From Caballeronia cordobensis (GTDB lineage: Bacteria > Pseudomonadota > Gammaproteobacteria > Burkholderiales > Burkholderiaceae): a DNA stretch of 60,162 bases. The stretch is taken from assembly GCF_001544575.2 (NCBI RefSeq), contig NZ_FCNY02000031.1:1-60162 (forward strand). Direction: 5' to 3'. Positions 17,123 to 24,488 of this stretch are shown piece after piece (position 1 is the first letter of the stretch; each line of letters starts with the position of its first letter). Under the pieces are notes generated by a model, which searched no databases, had not been told where the DNA came from, and saw only the letters and a program-made list of their open reading frames with translations. The translations under genes were made by a program, and so were the position numbers.

Positions 17123-17638
17123 TCAGGCCGCGCCAGCGGTGAAATTAATCGCGATGCCGTTCATGCAGTAGCGCAGGCCCGTGGGCTTCGGACCGTCGTC
17201 GAACACATGGCCGAGATGACCGCCGCAACGGCGGCAATGCACTTCGGTGCGCACCGTGCCGAATGAACCGTCGATGCGCGTGCCGACCGCATGATCGAGC
17301 GGCGCCCAGAAACTCGGCCAGCCCGTGTGACTGTCGAACTTGGTGCGCGACGAAAACACCGCGAGCGCGCAGCCCGCGCAATTGAACAGGCCCGCGCGAT
17401 GCTCGCCGTTCAGCGGGCTCGTATAAGGGCGCTCGGTGCCTTCGCGGCGCAGCACGTCGAATTGCGCGGGATTCAGCAGGCGGCGCCACTCGTCGTCGCT
17501 ATGGACGATCTCGAAGCTTTCCTGCGATGGCGCTTTCATTGGCGAGCCCGCCGCCAGCACGCGCAGGCGGCCGCCGAAGGCAAGGGTGGCGACGGCCGCG
17601 GCGGCGCCCGTCACGAGAAAACGGCGGCGTGTCTGCAT
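17123..17638 (-). CDS. msrB: Tat-exported methionine sulfoxide reductase MsrB
   Basis: Reduces methionine-R-sulfoxide. The 171-residue product starts with a twin-arginine signal (TRRRFLVTGAAAAVATLA), then a complete SelR domain: zinc cysteines C87/C90 (CAGC) and C135/C138 (CRRC), the SHTGWPSFW block at 103-111, and the catalytic cysteine C158 in RYCMNG. ATG 17638 is preferred since it places the Tat motif at the N-terminus and follows GAGGATC. It is the first gene of the operon with dipZ and msrA. Export through Tat suggests it folds with zinc before transport. Confidence 0.93.
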   Translation of the reverse strand: MQTRRRFLVTGAAAAVATLAFGGRLRVLAAGSPMKAPSQESFEIVHSDDEWRRLLNPAQFDVLRREGTERPYTSPLNGEHRAGLFNCAGCALAVFSSRTKFDSHTGWPSFWAPLDHAVGTRIDGSFGTVRTEVHCRRCGGHLGHVFDDGPKPTGLRYCMNGIAINFTAGAA

Positions 17639-17791
17639 GATGCGATCCTCGTTTTCGACTGGATTGGCCGCATCGTAGCCGCGCGCGTATCCCCGAGTCC
17701 TCACCGAAAGTTAAATTAAATGTGATACTTGGCTGCGCGCTTTTCTGCACAATGGCGCACAGGAAACCTCGTTTGCCGACGACATTCGCTC

Positions 17792-18523
17792 ATGGATCAT
17801 CCGAAACGCATTCTGATCGTCGAAGACGACGTGCATATCGCCGAGGTGCTCAGCCTCAATCTGCGCGACGAGCGCTATGAAGTCGTCCACAGCGCCGATG
17901 GCGCCGAAGGCCTGCGCCTGCTCGAACAGGGCGGCTGGGATGCGCTGATTCTCGATCTAATGCTGCCCGGCGTCGATGGCCTCGAAATCTGCCGCCGCGC
18001 CCGCGCGATGACGCGCTATACGCCGATCATCATCACAAGTGCGCGTTCCAGCGAGGTGCATCGCATACTCGGTCTCGAACTCGGCGCGGACGACTATCTC
18101 GCCAAGCCATTCTCGGTGCTCGAACTCGTCGCGCGCGTGAAGGCGCTGTTGCGCCGCGTCGATGCCGTCGCGAAGGATTCGCGGCTCGATGCAGGGCGTG
18201 TCGAAGTCGCGGGCATCGCGATCGATCCGCTCGCACGCGAAGCATGGGTCGATGGCGCGCGCATCGAACTCACGCCGCGCGAATTCGACTTGCTGTATCA
18301 CTTCACACGCCATCCCGGCAAGGTGTTCTCGCGCATGGATCTGCTCAACGCGGTGTGGGGTTATCGGCATGAAGGTTATGAGCACACCGTGAACACGCAC
18401 ATCAACCGCTTGCGCGCGAAAGTGGAGAAAGACGCGGCCGATCCGCAGCGCATTCTCACCGTATGGGGCCACGGCTACAAGCTCGCGCCGCATGCGCCCG
18501 ATGACAAGGACGCCGCGCCGTGA
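17792..18523 (+). CDS. OmpR-family response regulator
   Basis: Two-component response regulator of 243 residues. The receiver domain (about 6-118) has acidic residues E11, D12 and D13, phosphoacceptor D55 in LILDLMLPG, and the conserved lysine in YLAKPFS. A winged-helix DNA-binding domain follows (about 140-235, ELTPREFDLL and VWGYRHEGYEHTVNTHI). The kinase gene overlaps its stop codon. It is divergent from msrB with 153 bases between, so regulation of the methionine sulfoxide repair operon is a fair hypothesis. ATG 17792 starts the receiver homology. Confidence 0.92.
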   Translation: MDHPKRILIVEDDVHIAEVLSLNLRDERYEVVHSADGAEGLRLLEQGGWDALILDLMLPGVDGLEICRRARAMTRYTPIIITSARSSEVHRILGLELGADDYLAKPFSVLELVARVKALLRRVDAVAKDSRLDAGRVEVAGIAIDPLAREAWVDGARIELTPREFDLLYHFTRHPGKVFSRMDLLNAVWGYRHEGYEHTVNTHINRLRAKVEKDAADPQRILTVWGHGYKLAPHAPDDKDAAP

Positions 18524-20043
18524 AGCTCACGCTGTCGCAACGGCTCTTCGCGGTGTTCTGCGTGTTGCTGCTCGCGTGCTGCGGTGCGTCGGCATGGCTG
18601 CAGATTCGCGCGAGCGATCTGCGCGAGAAAGAGGTCATTCAAAGTCTTTCGCGTGGACTCGCGGCGCATATCGCGCGCGACGGCGCGCTTGCCGATGCGA
18701 AAGATATCGACGCGCCCGCCGTGCGCCGTCTCTTCAATCAACTGATGGTGGTGAATCCGAGCGTCGAAGTGTATTTGCTCGACAGCGCGGGCCATATTCG
18801 CGCCGACGATGCGCCGCCGGGGCACTTGAAACGCGATCGCGTCGATCTTGCGCCCATCGGCAAGTTTCTCGATGGCGAGCCCTTGCCGATTCTCGGCGAC
18901 GATCCGCGCAGCGGCGACAAGCGCAAGGTCTTCAGCGCCGCGCCGCTCGCCGCGCCCGGCATGCCGCCATTCGGCTATGTCTATGTCGTGCTGCTCGGCG
19001 AAGAGCACGATGCGCTCGCGGCGAAGGCATCGGCGAGCGCGGTATTGCGGACCACGCTGGCGTCGATGGGCCTTGTCACGTTGCTTGGCCTCGTCGCGGG
19101 CGTGGTCGCGTTCGGTCTCGTCACGCGGCCGCTGCGCCGCCTGACCGAGGCGATGCGCAACTTCGACGCACGCGGTGCGCCCGCCGAGAAACCATTATCC
19201 GCGATGCTGCCCGCCGATAAAGCGGATGAACGCGACGAGATCGCCGTGCTCGAAAGGACCTTTGCGCAGATGGCGGATCGAATCGCGGAGCAATGGCGCG
19301 AGCTTGGGCGGCAGGACCGCGAGCGTCGCGAGATGGTGGCCAATATCTCGCACGATTTGCGTACGCCGCTATCGTCGCTGCATGGTTATCTGGAAACGCT
19401 GTCGCTCAAGTCGGACACGCTCGCCGATGCCGAGCGCCGCCGTTATCTGTCGATCGCGCTTGCGCAGAGCGCGAAAGTCGGCCATCTCGCGCAGTCGCTG
19501 TTCGAACTCGCGAAGCTCGAACACGGCATGGTCGCACCGGAAGCCGAGCCATTCTCGCTCGTCGATCTGCTGCAGGACGTATTCGAAAAGTTCGAGTTGT
19601 CCGCGCAATCGCGCGGCGTGCGGCTCGATGCGCAGATCGCCCCGCGTTTGCCGAATGTGATGGCGGATCTGGGCATGATCGAGCGCGTGCTGACCAATCT
19701 GCTCGACAACGCGATCCGTCATACGCCCGCGCAGGGAACGGTCAGCGTGTCGCTCGCGCACGGGCGCAATCATGGCGAGAGCGTGGCAGTCACGGTCCGC
19801 GACACGGGATCGGGCATTCCGCCCGCCATGCGCGACGCGCTCTTTCAGCGTCCGTTTGCATCCGGCGGCGCGCATCGGGGCGGCCTCGGCTTATTGATCG
19901 TGCAACGGATGCTTCAATTGCATGGCAGCCAGATTCGCCTGATCGATACGACGGAGACCGGCACGGCGTTCGAGTTCGACCTTCCTGCCGCCACCGCGCC
20001 GACAGGCAATGGCGCGCCGCGAATAAGCGGACGGCACGAATGA
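18520..20043 (+). CDS. Membrane sensor histidine kinase
   Basis: EnvZ/BaeS-type sensor kinase of 507 residues, partner of the preceding regulator (GTG start overlaps the TGA stop in GTGA). It has an N-terminal membrane helix (8-28), a periplasmic sensor region of about 150 residues, a second helix (about 178-200), HAMP (200-255), the phosphorylated H278 in ISHDLRTPL, and a catalytic domain with NLLDNAIRHTP and GSGIP motifs. The periplasmic region has no cysteine that would suggest redox sensing by disulfides. Its signal is unknown; proximity to the periplasmic Msr operon suggests oxidative or envelope stress. Confidence 0.92.
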   Translation: MKLTLSQRLFAVFCVLLLACCGASAWLQIRASDLREKEVIQSLSRGLAAHIARDGALADAKDIDAPAVRRLFNQLMVVNPSVEVYLLDSAGHIRADDAPPGHLKRDRVDLAPIGKFLDGEPLPILGDDPRSGDKRKVFSAAPLAAPGMPPFGYVYVVLLGEEHDALAAKASASAVLRTTLASMGLVTLLGLVAGVVAFGLVTRPLRRLTEAMRNFDARGAPAEKPLSAMLPADKADERDEIAVLERTFAQMADRIAEQWRELGRQDRERREMVANISHDLRTPLSSLHGYLETLSLKSDTLADAERRRYLSIALAQSAKVGHLAQSLFELAKLEHGMVAPEAEPFSLVDLLQDVFEKFELSAQSRGVRLDAQIAPRLPNVMADLGMIERVLTNLLDNAIRHTPAQGTVSVSLAHGRNHGESVAVTVRDTGSGIPPAMRDALFQRPFASGGAHRGGLGLLIVQRMLQLHGSQIRLIDTTETGTAFEFDLPAATAPTGNGAPRISGRHE

Positions 20044-20946
20044 AAAAAAAGCCCGGCGTGAATGCCGGGCTGAATGGGATGGTCATCGCCTGCGCCGTGC
20101 CGCGCTGTTGGGAAGCGCGTGTGGCGTTGCCCGGTCTGACCATCCGCGTGGACGTTGGATGAAAGCCGGTGCGCTGCGAGTAGCGGCATCGCGCCGCTAT
20201 GTTGCCTGCGCCTTAAGTCATGTTTTAATCTCCAATGCTTAAACCAATCTTAAGGACCGTGCGGTGCACGAAACGCCGCGCCGGGGTTTTCGTCATAATG
20301 CGTTTATTCGTTGCCTCTGCGCGTGTTGTTTCGCAATGTGGTGAATGCATACACACGATTCTGGCCGTGCTCGACGGCAAAATGTGCCGAGTGACACCTA
20401 TGTGAAACCCTGCGGCGTTCCTCTATGAGGAAACTTTCCTTGGTTTCCCGCGATATGTTTGCTAGCATGTAATCGAGCCGCATGCTGACGCGCTCGTTCC
20501 GAGTCACGAGGCGCAACACCCGGCGGCCGATTCAATAAGGATCTTTGAGGCGAAAAGTAATCGAAGCGCGTAATGTCCGCGCTTGGCCTTCACTCGTTTG
20601 TCACATCTTGCCGAGGCGCAGTCGCTTCGTGGGGAACCTGATAAGCATATCTTCAGCGCGTTCATTGTGCACAGCCATTTGCGCTGTTTCGTTTAACGCG
20701 GGTAATTAAAAAACGCATCGCTTTCTTGAAGCGTCTTTAGCCGAATCTTAAGGTAATCGGATCGAATGTTGCCGGTTTTGTCGCAGCACGTTTAAACGCG
20801 CGCGCAATTCAATTCGGCGCTTCGACATAAGACGCGCATATCTCTTGGCGTTGCAGGTGATTTCCAGGCAATGGGTTATCGTCATCGCTTTCGAATGACG
20901 ATGGGATATCACGCGCACAGGATGCGCACACCATGCGGGAGGGAAC
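20044..20946. other. 900-base AT-richer gene-free region
   Basis: No convincing gene lies here. The segment is visibly richer in A+T than its surroundings and contains CCTTAAG at 20211-20217, CTTAAGG at 20249-20255 and again at 20747-20753. The latter two share the longer string AATCTTAAGG. A 71-codon minus-strand frame at 20304-20519 has no ribosome site or recognisable composition. The region may hold a small RNA, a long leader, or H-NS-bound DNA. Confidence 0.5.
20051..20070 (-). terminator. Hairpin with A-run, terminator-like on the minus strand
   Basis: GCCCGGC at 20051-20057 pairs with GCCGGGC at 20064-20070 around a 6-base loop. Eight A residues precede it (20043-20050), giving a U-tract on the minus strand. 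It lies just past the kinase stop; on the + strand there is no U-tract. It could end leftward transcripts from the gene-free region to the right. Confidence 0.5.
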
Positions 20947-21342
20947 GTGGAAACGGAACTCAGCCAACGGCTTGCGAAGGCATTATGGCGTTGTGCGTTG
21001 CACGGACATGTGCTGGCCTATCAGCGCTTTCATGCACTGTGCGACAAGAGCGTGCCGCTGCCTCAGCGCTATGCGGCGCTCGAATCCGCGATCAAGACGC
21101 TCGGCGATGTGCGCGACATCGACTATGGCGTGCTCATGGCGCTGGACAGCGGCTTGCCCGGAGCGGAGTTCTTCCAGCGTTATCTGCGGCATCGTCATGG
21201 CGAATACGTGACGCAGATGGGCGATCCGAAATATCACAGACAGACGCTCGCGGGCAAGCGCACGCTCGTCGCACGGGAACGCGATCGCGTCTATGCCCAC
21301 GCGCGGATGCTGGAAGAGGAGCGAGCGCGACAGGCCGCGTGA
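20947..21342 (+). CDS. Hypothetical protein
   Basis: Probable gene for a 131-residue cytosolic protein that I do not recognise. The start is GTG 20947, closely preceded by GGGAGGG. The sequence is helical and charged: an N-terminal segment rich in His/Cys (ALWRCALHGHVLAYQRFHALCD) followed by an amphipathic C-terminal half (HRQTLAGKRTLVARERDRVYAHARMLEEERARQ). No signal peptide or membrane segment is present. It is preceded by the long gene-free region and ends one base before the convergent GntR gene. Codon use resembles its neighbours, which supports it being real. Confidence 0.55.
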   Translation: METELSQRLAKALWRCALHGHVLAYQRFHALCDKSVPLPQRYAALESAIKTLGDVRDIDYGVLMALDSGLPGAEFFQRYLRHRHGEYVTQMGDPKYHRQTLAGKRTLVARERDRVYAHARMLEEERARQAA

Positions 21343-21343
21343 T

Positions 21344-22039
21344 TCAGGCGTCGGCTTCCGATTCCCGCTCGCGCTGTTCGCTCAGCACGAGACCGAGCCG
21401 TTCGACGAGATTCTTGCGCGCGTTCGCGGTGTGCAGATCCGTGAGCGCGGCGGCGCGCTGGCCGTCGCCTTCGTTGACGGCCGTCGCGATGGCCGCGTGC
21501 TCGTCCCAGATCGCCTTGCGCTGTCCCGATACCTGCAGCACCGCGCCCATCACGCGACGCAGATGCACCCAATGCGTCTGCGCGGTCTCGGCGATCAGCG
21601 GATTGCCCGACGCCGCGTAAATCGCGTTGTGAAACGCCAGGTCGGCGTCGATCATCGCCTTCACATCGTCGCTCTTCGAGGCGCGCCTTCCGTTGGTGAT
21701 GAGCGCCTTGTCGATCTTCGCGCCCCGTTCGGCGGCGAGACGCGCGGCGAGCGAGTCGAGCGCGCCGCGAATTTCGTAGAGATGACTGATCCACGCGGGA
21801 TCGAGCGGGGTGACGAGCAGGCCGCGTCCGGGCGCATCGACCACGAGGCCGTCCTTTTTCAGCAGGCGCAAGGCCTGAAGGACGGGCGAGCGCGAGACGG
21901 CGAGCTGCTCGGCGATTTCTTCCTGCGTGATGCGCGTTCCGGGCGCGAGCGAACCGGAACTGATGGCGTCGAGCAGCACTTTGTAGACCTCGTCCACATA
22001 GTCGGTGCGCGCCTGAAGCTTGAGAAGTTTGGCGGCCAT
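21344..22039 (-). CDS. GntR-family (FCD) transcriptional regulator
   Basis: Regulator of 231 residues: an N-terminal winged helix (about 10-75, with ITQEEIAEQLAVSRSPVLQALRLL) and an FCD domain (about 90-215) with conserved D/H residues in DADLAFHNAIY that commonly bind a metal and an organic acid. ATG 22039 begins the homology; the ribosome site is poor. It is divergent from ohr across about 260 bases containing an inverted repeat near its own start, suggesting autoregulation. The metabolic target is not evident. Confidence 0.85.
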   Translation of the reverse strand: MAAKLLKLQARTDYVDEVYKVLLDAISSGSLAPGTRITQEEIAEQLAVSRSPVLQALRLLKKDGLVVDAPGRGLLVTPLDPAWISHLYEIRGALDSLAARLAAERGAKIDKALITNGRRASKSDDVKAMIDADLAFHNAIYAASGNPLIAETAQTHWVHLRRVMGAVLQVSGQRKAIWDEHAAIATAVNEGDGQRAAALTDLHTANARKNLVERLGLVLSEQRERESEADA

Positions 22040-22040
22040 G

Positions 22041-22070
22041 GTATTCACTACATTTCTGGATACAGAATAC
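22041..22070. promoter_or_regulatory. Nested inverted repeats at the GntR promoter
   Basis: GTATTC at 22041-22046 pairs with GAATAC at 22065-22070. Inside this, TCTGGATACAGA at 22055-22066 is nearly palindromic (TCTG/CAGA arms). It lies immediately upstream of the leftward GntR gene and is a plausible autoregulatory operator. Confidence 0.45.
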
Positions 22071-22301
22071 GCCAAGCTTACAGCGCGGCGTCGTCGTGCG
22101 TCAACGCGCTGCGAGGGAAACAACTGCGCCGGCTACAGAACGCGAGCAGCCCGTGAGCGAGCTTGCCGCGTCTTGAGTATCCTTCGATACTGGGAATCCG
22201 GCCCCTGCGGGACGGCGTCCCATCAGGAATCCATGTCAGCGGACTCGGACGGCGCGTTCGCGCCGCGCAGGCCGCTCAACACAATGCACAGGAGTCTGGC
22301 G

Positions 22302-22727
22302 ATGTCGATCGAAAAGGTTTTATACCGTGCGCATGCCCATGTCACCGGCGGACGCGACGGCCGCGCGACCGTGCCCGAAAGTAATCTCGAACTCAAACTG
22401 ACAACACCGAAAGAGTTAGGCGGTGGTGGCGGCGATGGCACGAATCCGGAGCAGCTTTTTGCCGCGGGTTATAGCGCGTGTTTCATCGGCGCGATGAAGT
22501 TCGTCGCCGCGCGCGACAAGATCACGCTGCCGAAAGACGTCGCGGTCGATGGCAGCGTGGGCATCGGCCAAATCCCGAATGGCTTCGGTATCGAAGCGGA
22601 ATTGAAGATTTCATTGCCGGGCATGGATCGCAACGAGGCGCAGGCATTGATCGACAAGGCTCATTACGTATGCCCGTATTCCAATGCGACGCGCAATAAC
22701 ATCGATGTCAAGTTGACGCTTGTCTGA
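22302..22727 (+). CDS. ohr: Organic hydroperoxide resistance protein (Ohr/OsmC family)
   Basis: Thiol peroxidase that reduces organic and lipid hydroperoxides using lipoylated partners. The 141-residue protein has both Ohr cysteines, C60 (YSACFIGAM, peroxidatic) and C124 (HYVCPYSNATRNN, resolving), plus the GTNPEQLFAAGY block. ATG 22302 follows AGGAG eight bases away. No OhrR (MarR) regulator gene is adjacent. A short inverted repeat, AGTATC/GATACT at 22176-22191, lies about 110 bases upstream and is a possible control site. It is divergent from the GntR gene. Confidence 0.93.
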   Translation: MSIEKVLYRAHAHVTGGRDGRATVPESNLELKLTTPKELGGGGGDGTNPEQLFAAGYSACFIGAMKFVAARDKITLPKDVAVDGSVGIGQIPNGFGIEAELKISLPGMDRNEAQALIDKAHYVCPYSNATRNNIDVKLTLV

Positions 22728-22832
22728 GTGACGCTTGCCTGAGCGCGCTCGAATGTTCGAGCGCTCCTTCTGCGCACGCTCGAACGCCGTATTGTTTTTC
22801 GGGCGCGCGTAGATGCCGTACAGGAGGAAACG

Positions 22833-23234
22833 ATGCTGACATCTGGAATCGACCACGTTGGCCTTACCGTGCGTAACCTGGAAGCGACGCGAGACTTCTT
22901 CGTGCAATGCCTCGAATGGAAGATCGTCGGCGAGCGGCCCGAGTATCCCGCCGTATTCGTCTCCGACGGAAAACTATTGGTTACGCTATGGCAGGTGAAA
23001 GATGACTCGGCGCCAATCGCGTTCGACAGGCGAAAGAATATCGGGCTTCACCATCTCGCGTTTCGCGCAGCGAATGAAGCCGCACTCGCGACGATTCTCG
23101 AGCGCGTGTCGGCCTGGCCGGGTGTCGAGGTGGAGTTTGCGCCAGAACTGTTAGGCGCCGGTCCTAAACGCCATATGATGATTTATGAGCCGGGCGGCAT
23201 CCGGATCGAATTCGATTTCGATCCTCGTGTTTAG
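22833..23234 (+). CDS. VOC/glyoxalase-fold protein
   Basis: Single vicinal-oxygen-chelate protein of 133 residues, with paired beta-alpha-beta-beta-beta modules. The metal-ligand pattern is partly visible: H8 in GIDHVGLTVRN, a histidine pair in NIGLHHLAFRA, and a glutamate in IRIEFDFD near the C-terminus. Such proteins can be dioxygenases, isomerases, glyoxalases or resistance proteins, and sequence alone does not decide. ATG 22833 follows AGGAGG. It is 105 bases downstream of ohr on the same strand and may be co-expressed with it. Confidence 0.8.
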   Translation: MLTSGIDHVGLTVRNLEATRDFFVQCLEWKIVGERPEYPAVFVSDGKLLVTLWQVKDDSAPIAFDRRKNIGLHHLAFRAANEAALATILERVSAWPGVEVEFAPELLGAGPKRHMMIYEPGGIRIEFDFDPRV

Positions 23235-23266
23235 CTGAGGCAATGCGCTAAGGGAATGCTTTCGAC

Positions 23267-23301
23267 CGCAACCGGGGGAGTGACGAACTCCACCGGTTGC
23301 G
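23267..23301. terminator. Long hairpin between VOC and H-NS genes
   Basis: CGCAACCGG at 23267-23275 pairs with CCGGTTGCG at 23293-23301. An inner GGAGT/ACTCC pair continues the stem around a 5-base loop. It sits between two convergent stop codons, so it likely terminates both transcripts, though U-tracts are poor. Confidence 0.6.
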
Positions 23302-23310
23302 AATGTTTGA

Positions 23311-23814
23311 TCAGCCGATCAGAAATGGCGTGCGGTCTTCGACAGATGCGAGCCACGCAGGCGCGCGGCCACGTCCGCTCCACGTTGCGCCGGACTGCGG
23401 ATCGCGATAGAGGGCGGGTTGAGGGCCGCGCGGTTGCCCCTTTGCTCTGCCTTTGCCCTTGGCTGCGACGCCGGCTTTGCCTTTAGTCTTGGGAGCCGAT
23501 TCGCTTGCGCCCACCGCGAATTTGCTGCGGTCTTTCGCTTGAGCGATCCATCCGGGCGCACGCCCGCGACCACTCCACGTTGCTCCGGTTTTCGGATCCT
23601 GATAAGCCACCGTGCTTTGCTTCTTTAGCGACTTCGACCGTCCGGTTTTCTTACGCGTGCCCGAATACTGTTCGATGTCCGAGATACTCAATCCGTGAAG
23701 CGACATCAAGTCCCGAATCTTTTGCAATGCGCCTTCCGATTGCTTTGCGACGAGTGCATCGGCTTTCGCCTGAAGTGCTTCGATACGTGCCTGAATACTT
23801 TCGAGCGTTGACAT
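23311..23814 (-). CDS. H-NS-family nucleoid protein with two DNA-binding modules
   Basis: Histone-like silencing protein of 167 residues. Residues 1-50 form the coiled-coil oligomerisation region. A C-terminal H-NS module follows at 71-101 (YQDPKTGATWSGRGRAPGWI), then a Lys/Gly/Ala-rich linker, then a second near-identical module at 136-166 (YRDPQSGATWSGRGRAPAWL). H-NS relatives normally have one such module; duplication could allow DNA bridging by one subunit. ATG 23814 is the only start. The adjacent intergenic DNA and the gene-free region at 20-21 kb are AT-richer, fitting targets of such a protein. Confidence 0.9.
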   Translation of the reverse strand: MSTLESIQARIEALQAKADALVAKQSEGALQKIRDLMSLHGLSISDIEQYSGTRKKTGRSKSLKKQSTVAYQDPKTGATWSGRGRAPGWIAQAKDRSKFAVGASESAPKTKGKAGVAAKGKGRAKGQPRGPQPALYRDPQSGATWSGRGRAPAWLASVEDRTPFLIG

Positions 23815-24176
23815 GACGAGTCTCTAATTGATGGTTTTTGCACTATGCCATGCGCATGCACGATACGCCAGAGGTAATTCGTATAAATGCGTTGCAAATG
23901 AAAGGGATAACTTTGTTAGGCGGTGCGTCGCACATTCATAACGGCAGCCTTAAAAAAACCCTCCAGATTTCTTTAGCGTCCTGCGATGAACTTTCGTTTC
24001 ACGATTGCATTCCTTCGGCACGCGAGCGGCGGCGAAGCGAAGGAAAGGCCATGCGAGGCAAGCAGATGGTTCATCAAAAATGATGCGTGGAATCATCAAT
24101 CATCATTTTACATGAGACATCGCGCGGCCTATCGTGTCTTCGACATCCATAACATTCCAAATCAGGAGACACCGCG
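23815..24176. promoter_or_regulatory. Divergent promoter region of H-NS gene and symporter operon
   Basis: No gene is supported in these 362 bases. AAAATGATG at 24077-24085 pairs perfectly with CATCATTTT at 24101-24109. Overlapping it are ATCATCAATCA at 24092-24102 and TTTACATG at 24107-24114. The reverse complements of both strings also occur upstream of the LysR gene at 28637-28647 and 28654-28661, so this is a candidate operator of that regulator for the symporter operon. Confidence 0.45.
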
Positions 24177-24488
24177 ATGCCCTCGACTGCTGGCCAGGAC
24201 CTCTGGCTGATGCCTGCTTTCCACCAACTCGTCTCGCGCAAACGCAAGTTCATCGCGCGCCTGACGCTCGGCACGCTGGTGCCGTATTACGCCTTCGTAT
24301 TGATCGCCGCATTCGCGCCGAATCTGCTTGCCGCGCGGGTCTTCGGCGCGAACGTCATGACGGCGGGGTGGACCGTCGGCGTGTTGCTTATTGCGGGAAC
24401 CTGGCTTCTCACGGGCCTCTACATTTACCGTGCGAACGGCGAGTTCGATGCGCTCACGAGCGAAATCCTGAAGGGAGCAGGTCAATGA
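24177..24488 (+). CDS. DUF485 membrane protein (YjcH type)
   Basis: Small inner-membrane protein of 103 residues with two hydrophobic helices (about 33-53 and 63-85). It is of the DUF485 family that is almost always encoded directly before ActP-type symporters. The first helix region has the family pattern RLTLGTLVPYYAFVLIAAFAP. ATG 24177 follows AGGAGAC. Its stop overlaps the start of the symporter gene in ATGA, so the two are translationally coupled. It probably assists symporter assembly or function. Confidence 0.88.
   Translation: MPSTAGQDLWLMPAFHQLVSRKRKFIARLTLGTLVPYYAFVLIAAFAPNLLAARVFGANVMTAGWTVGVLLIAGTWLLTGLYIYRANGEFDALTSEILKGAGQ

Noticed and set aside
20304..20519. 71-codon minus-strand frame in the gene-free region
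   Set aside because: No ribosome site, no recognisable motif and no neighbour context; kept only as part of the intergenic description.
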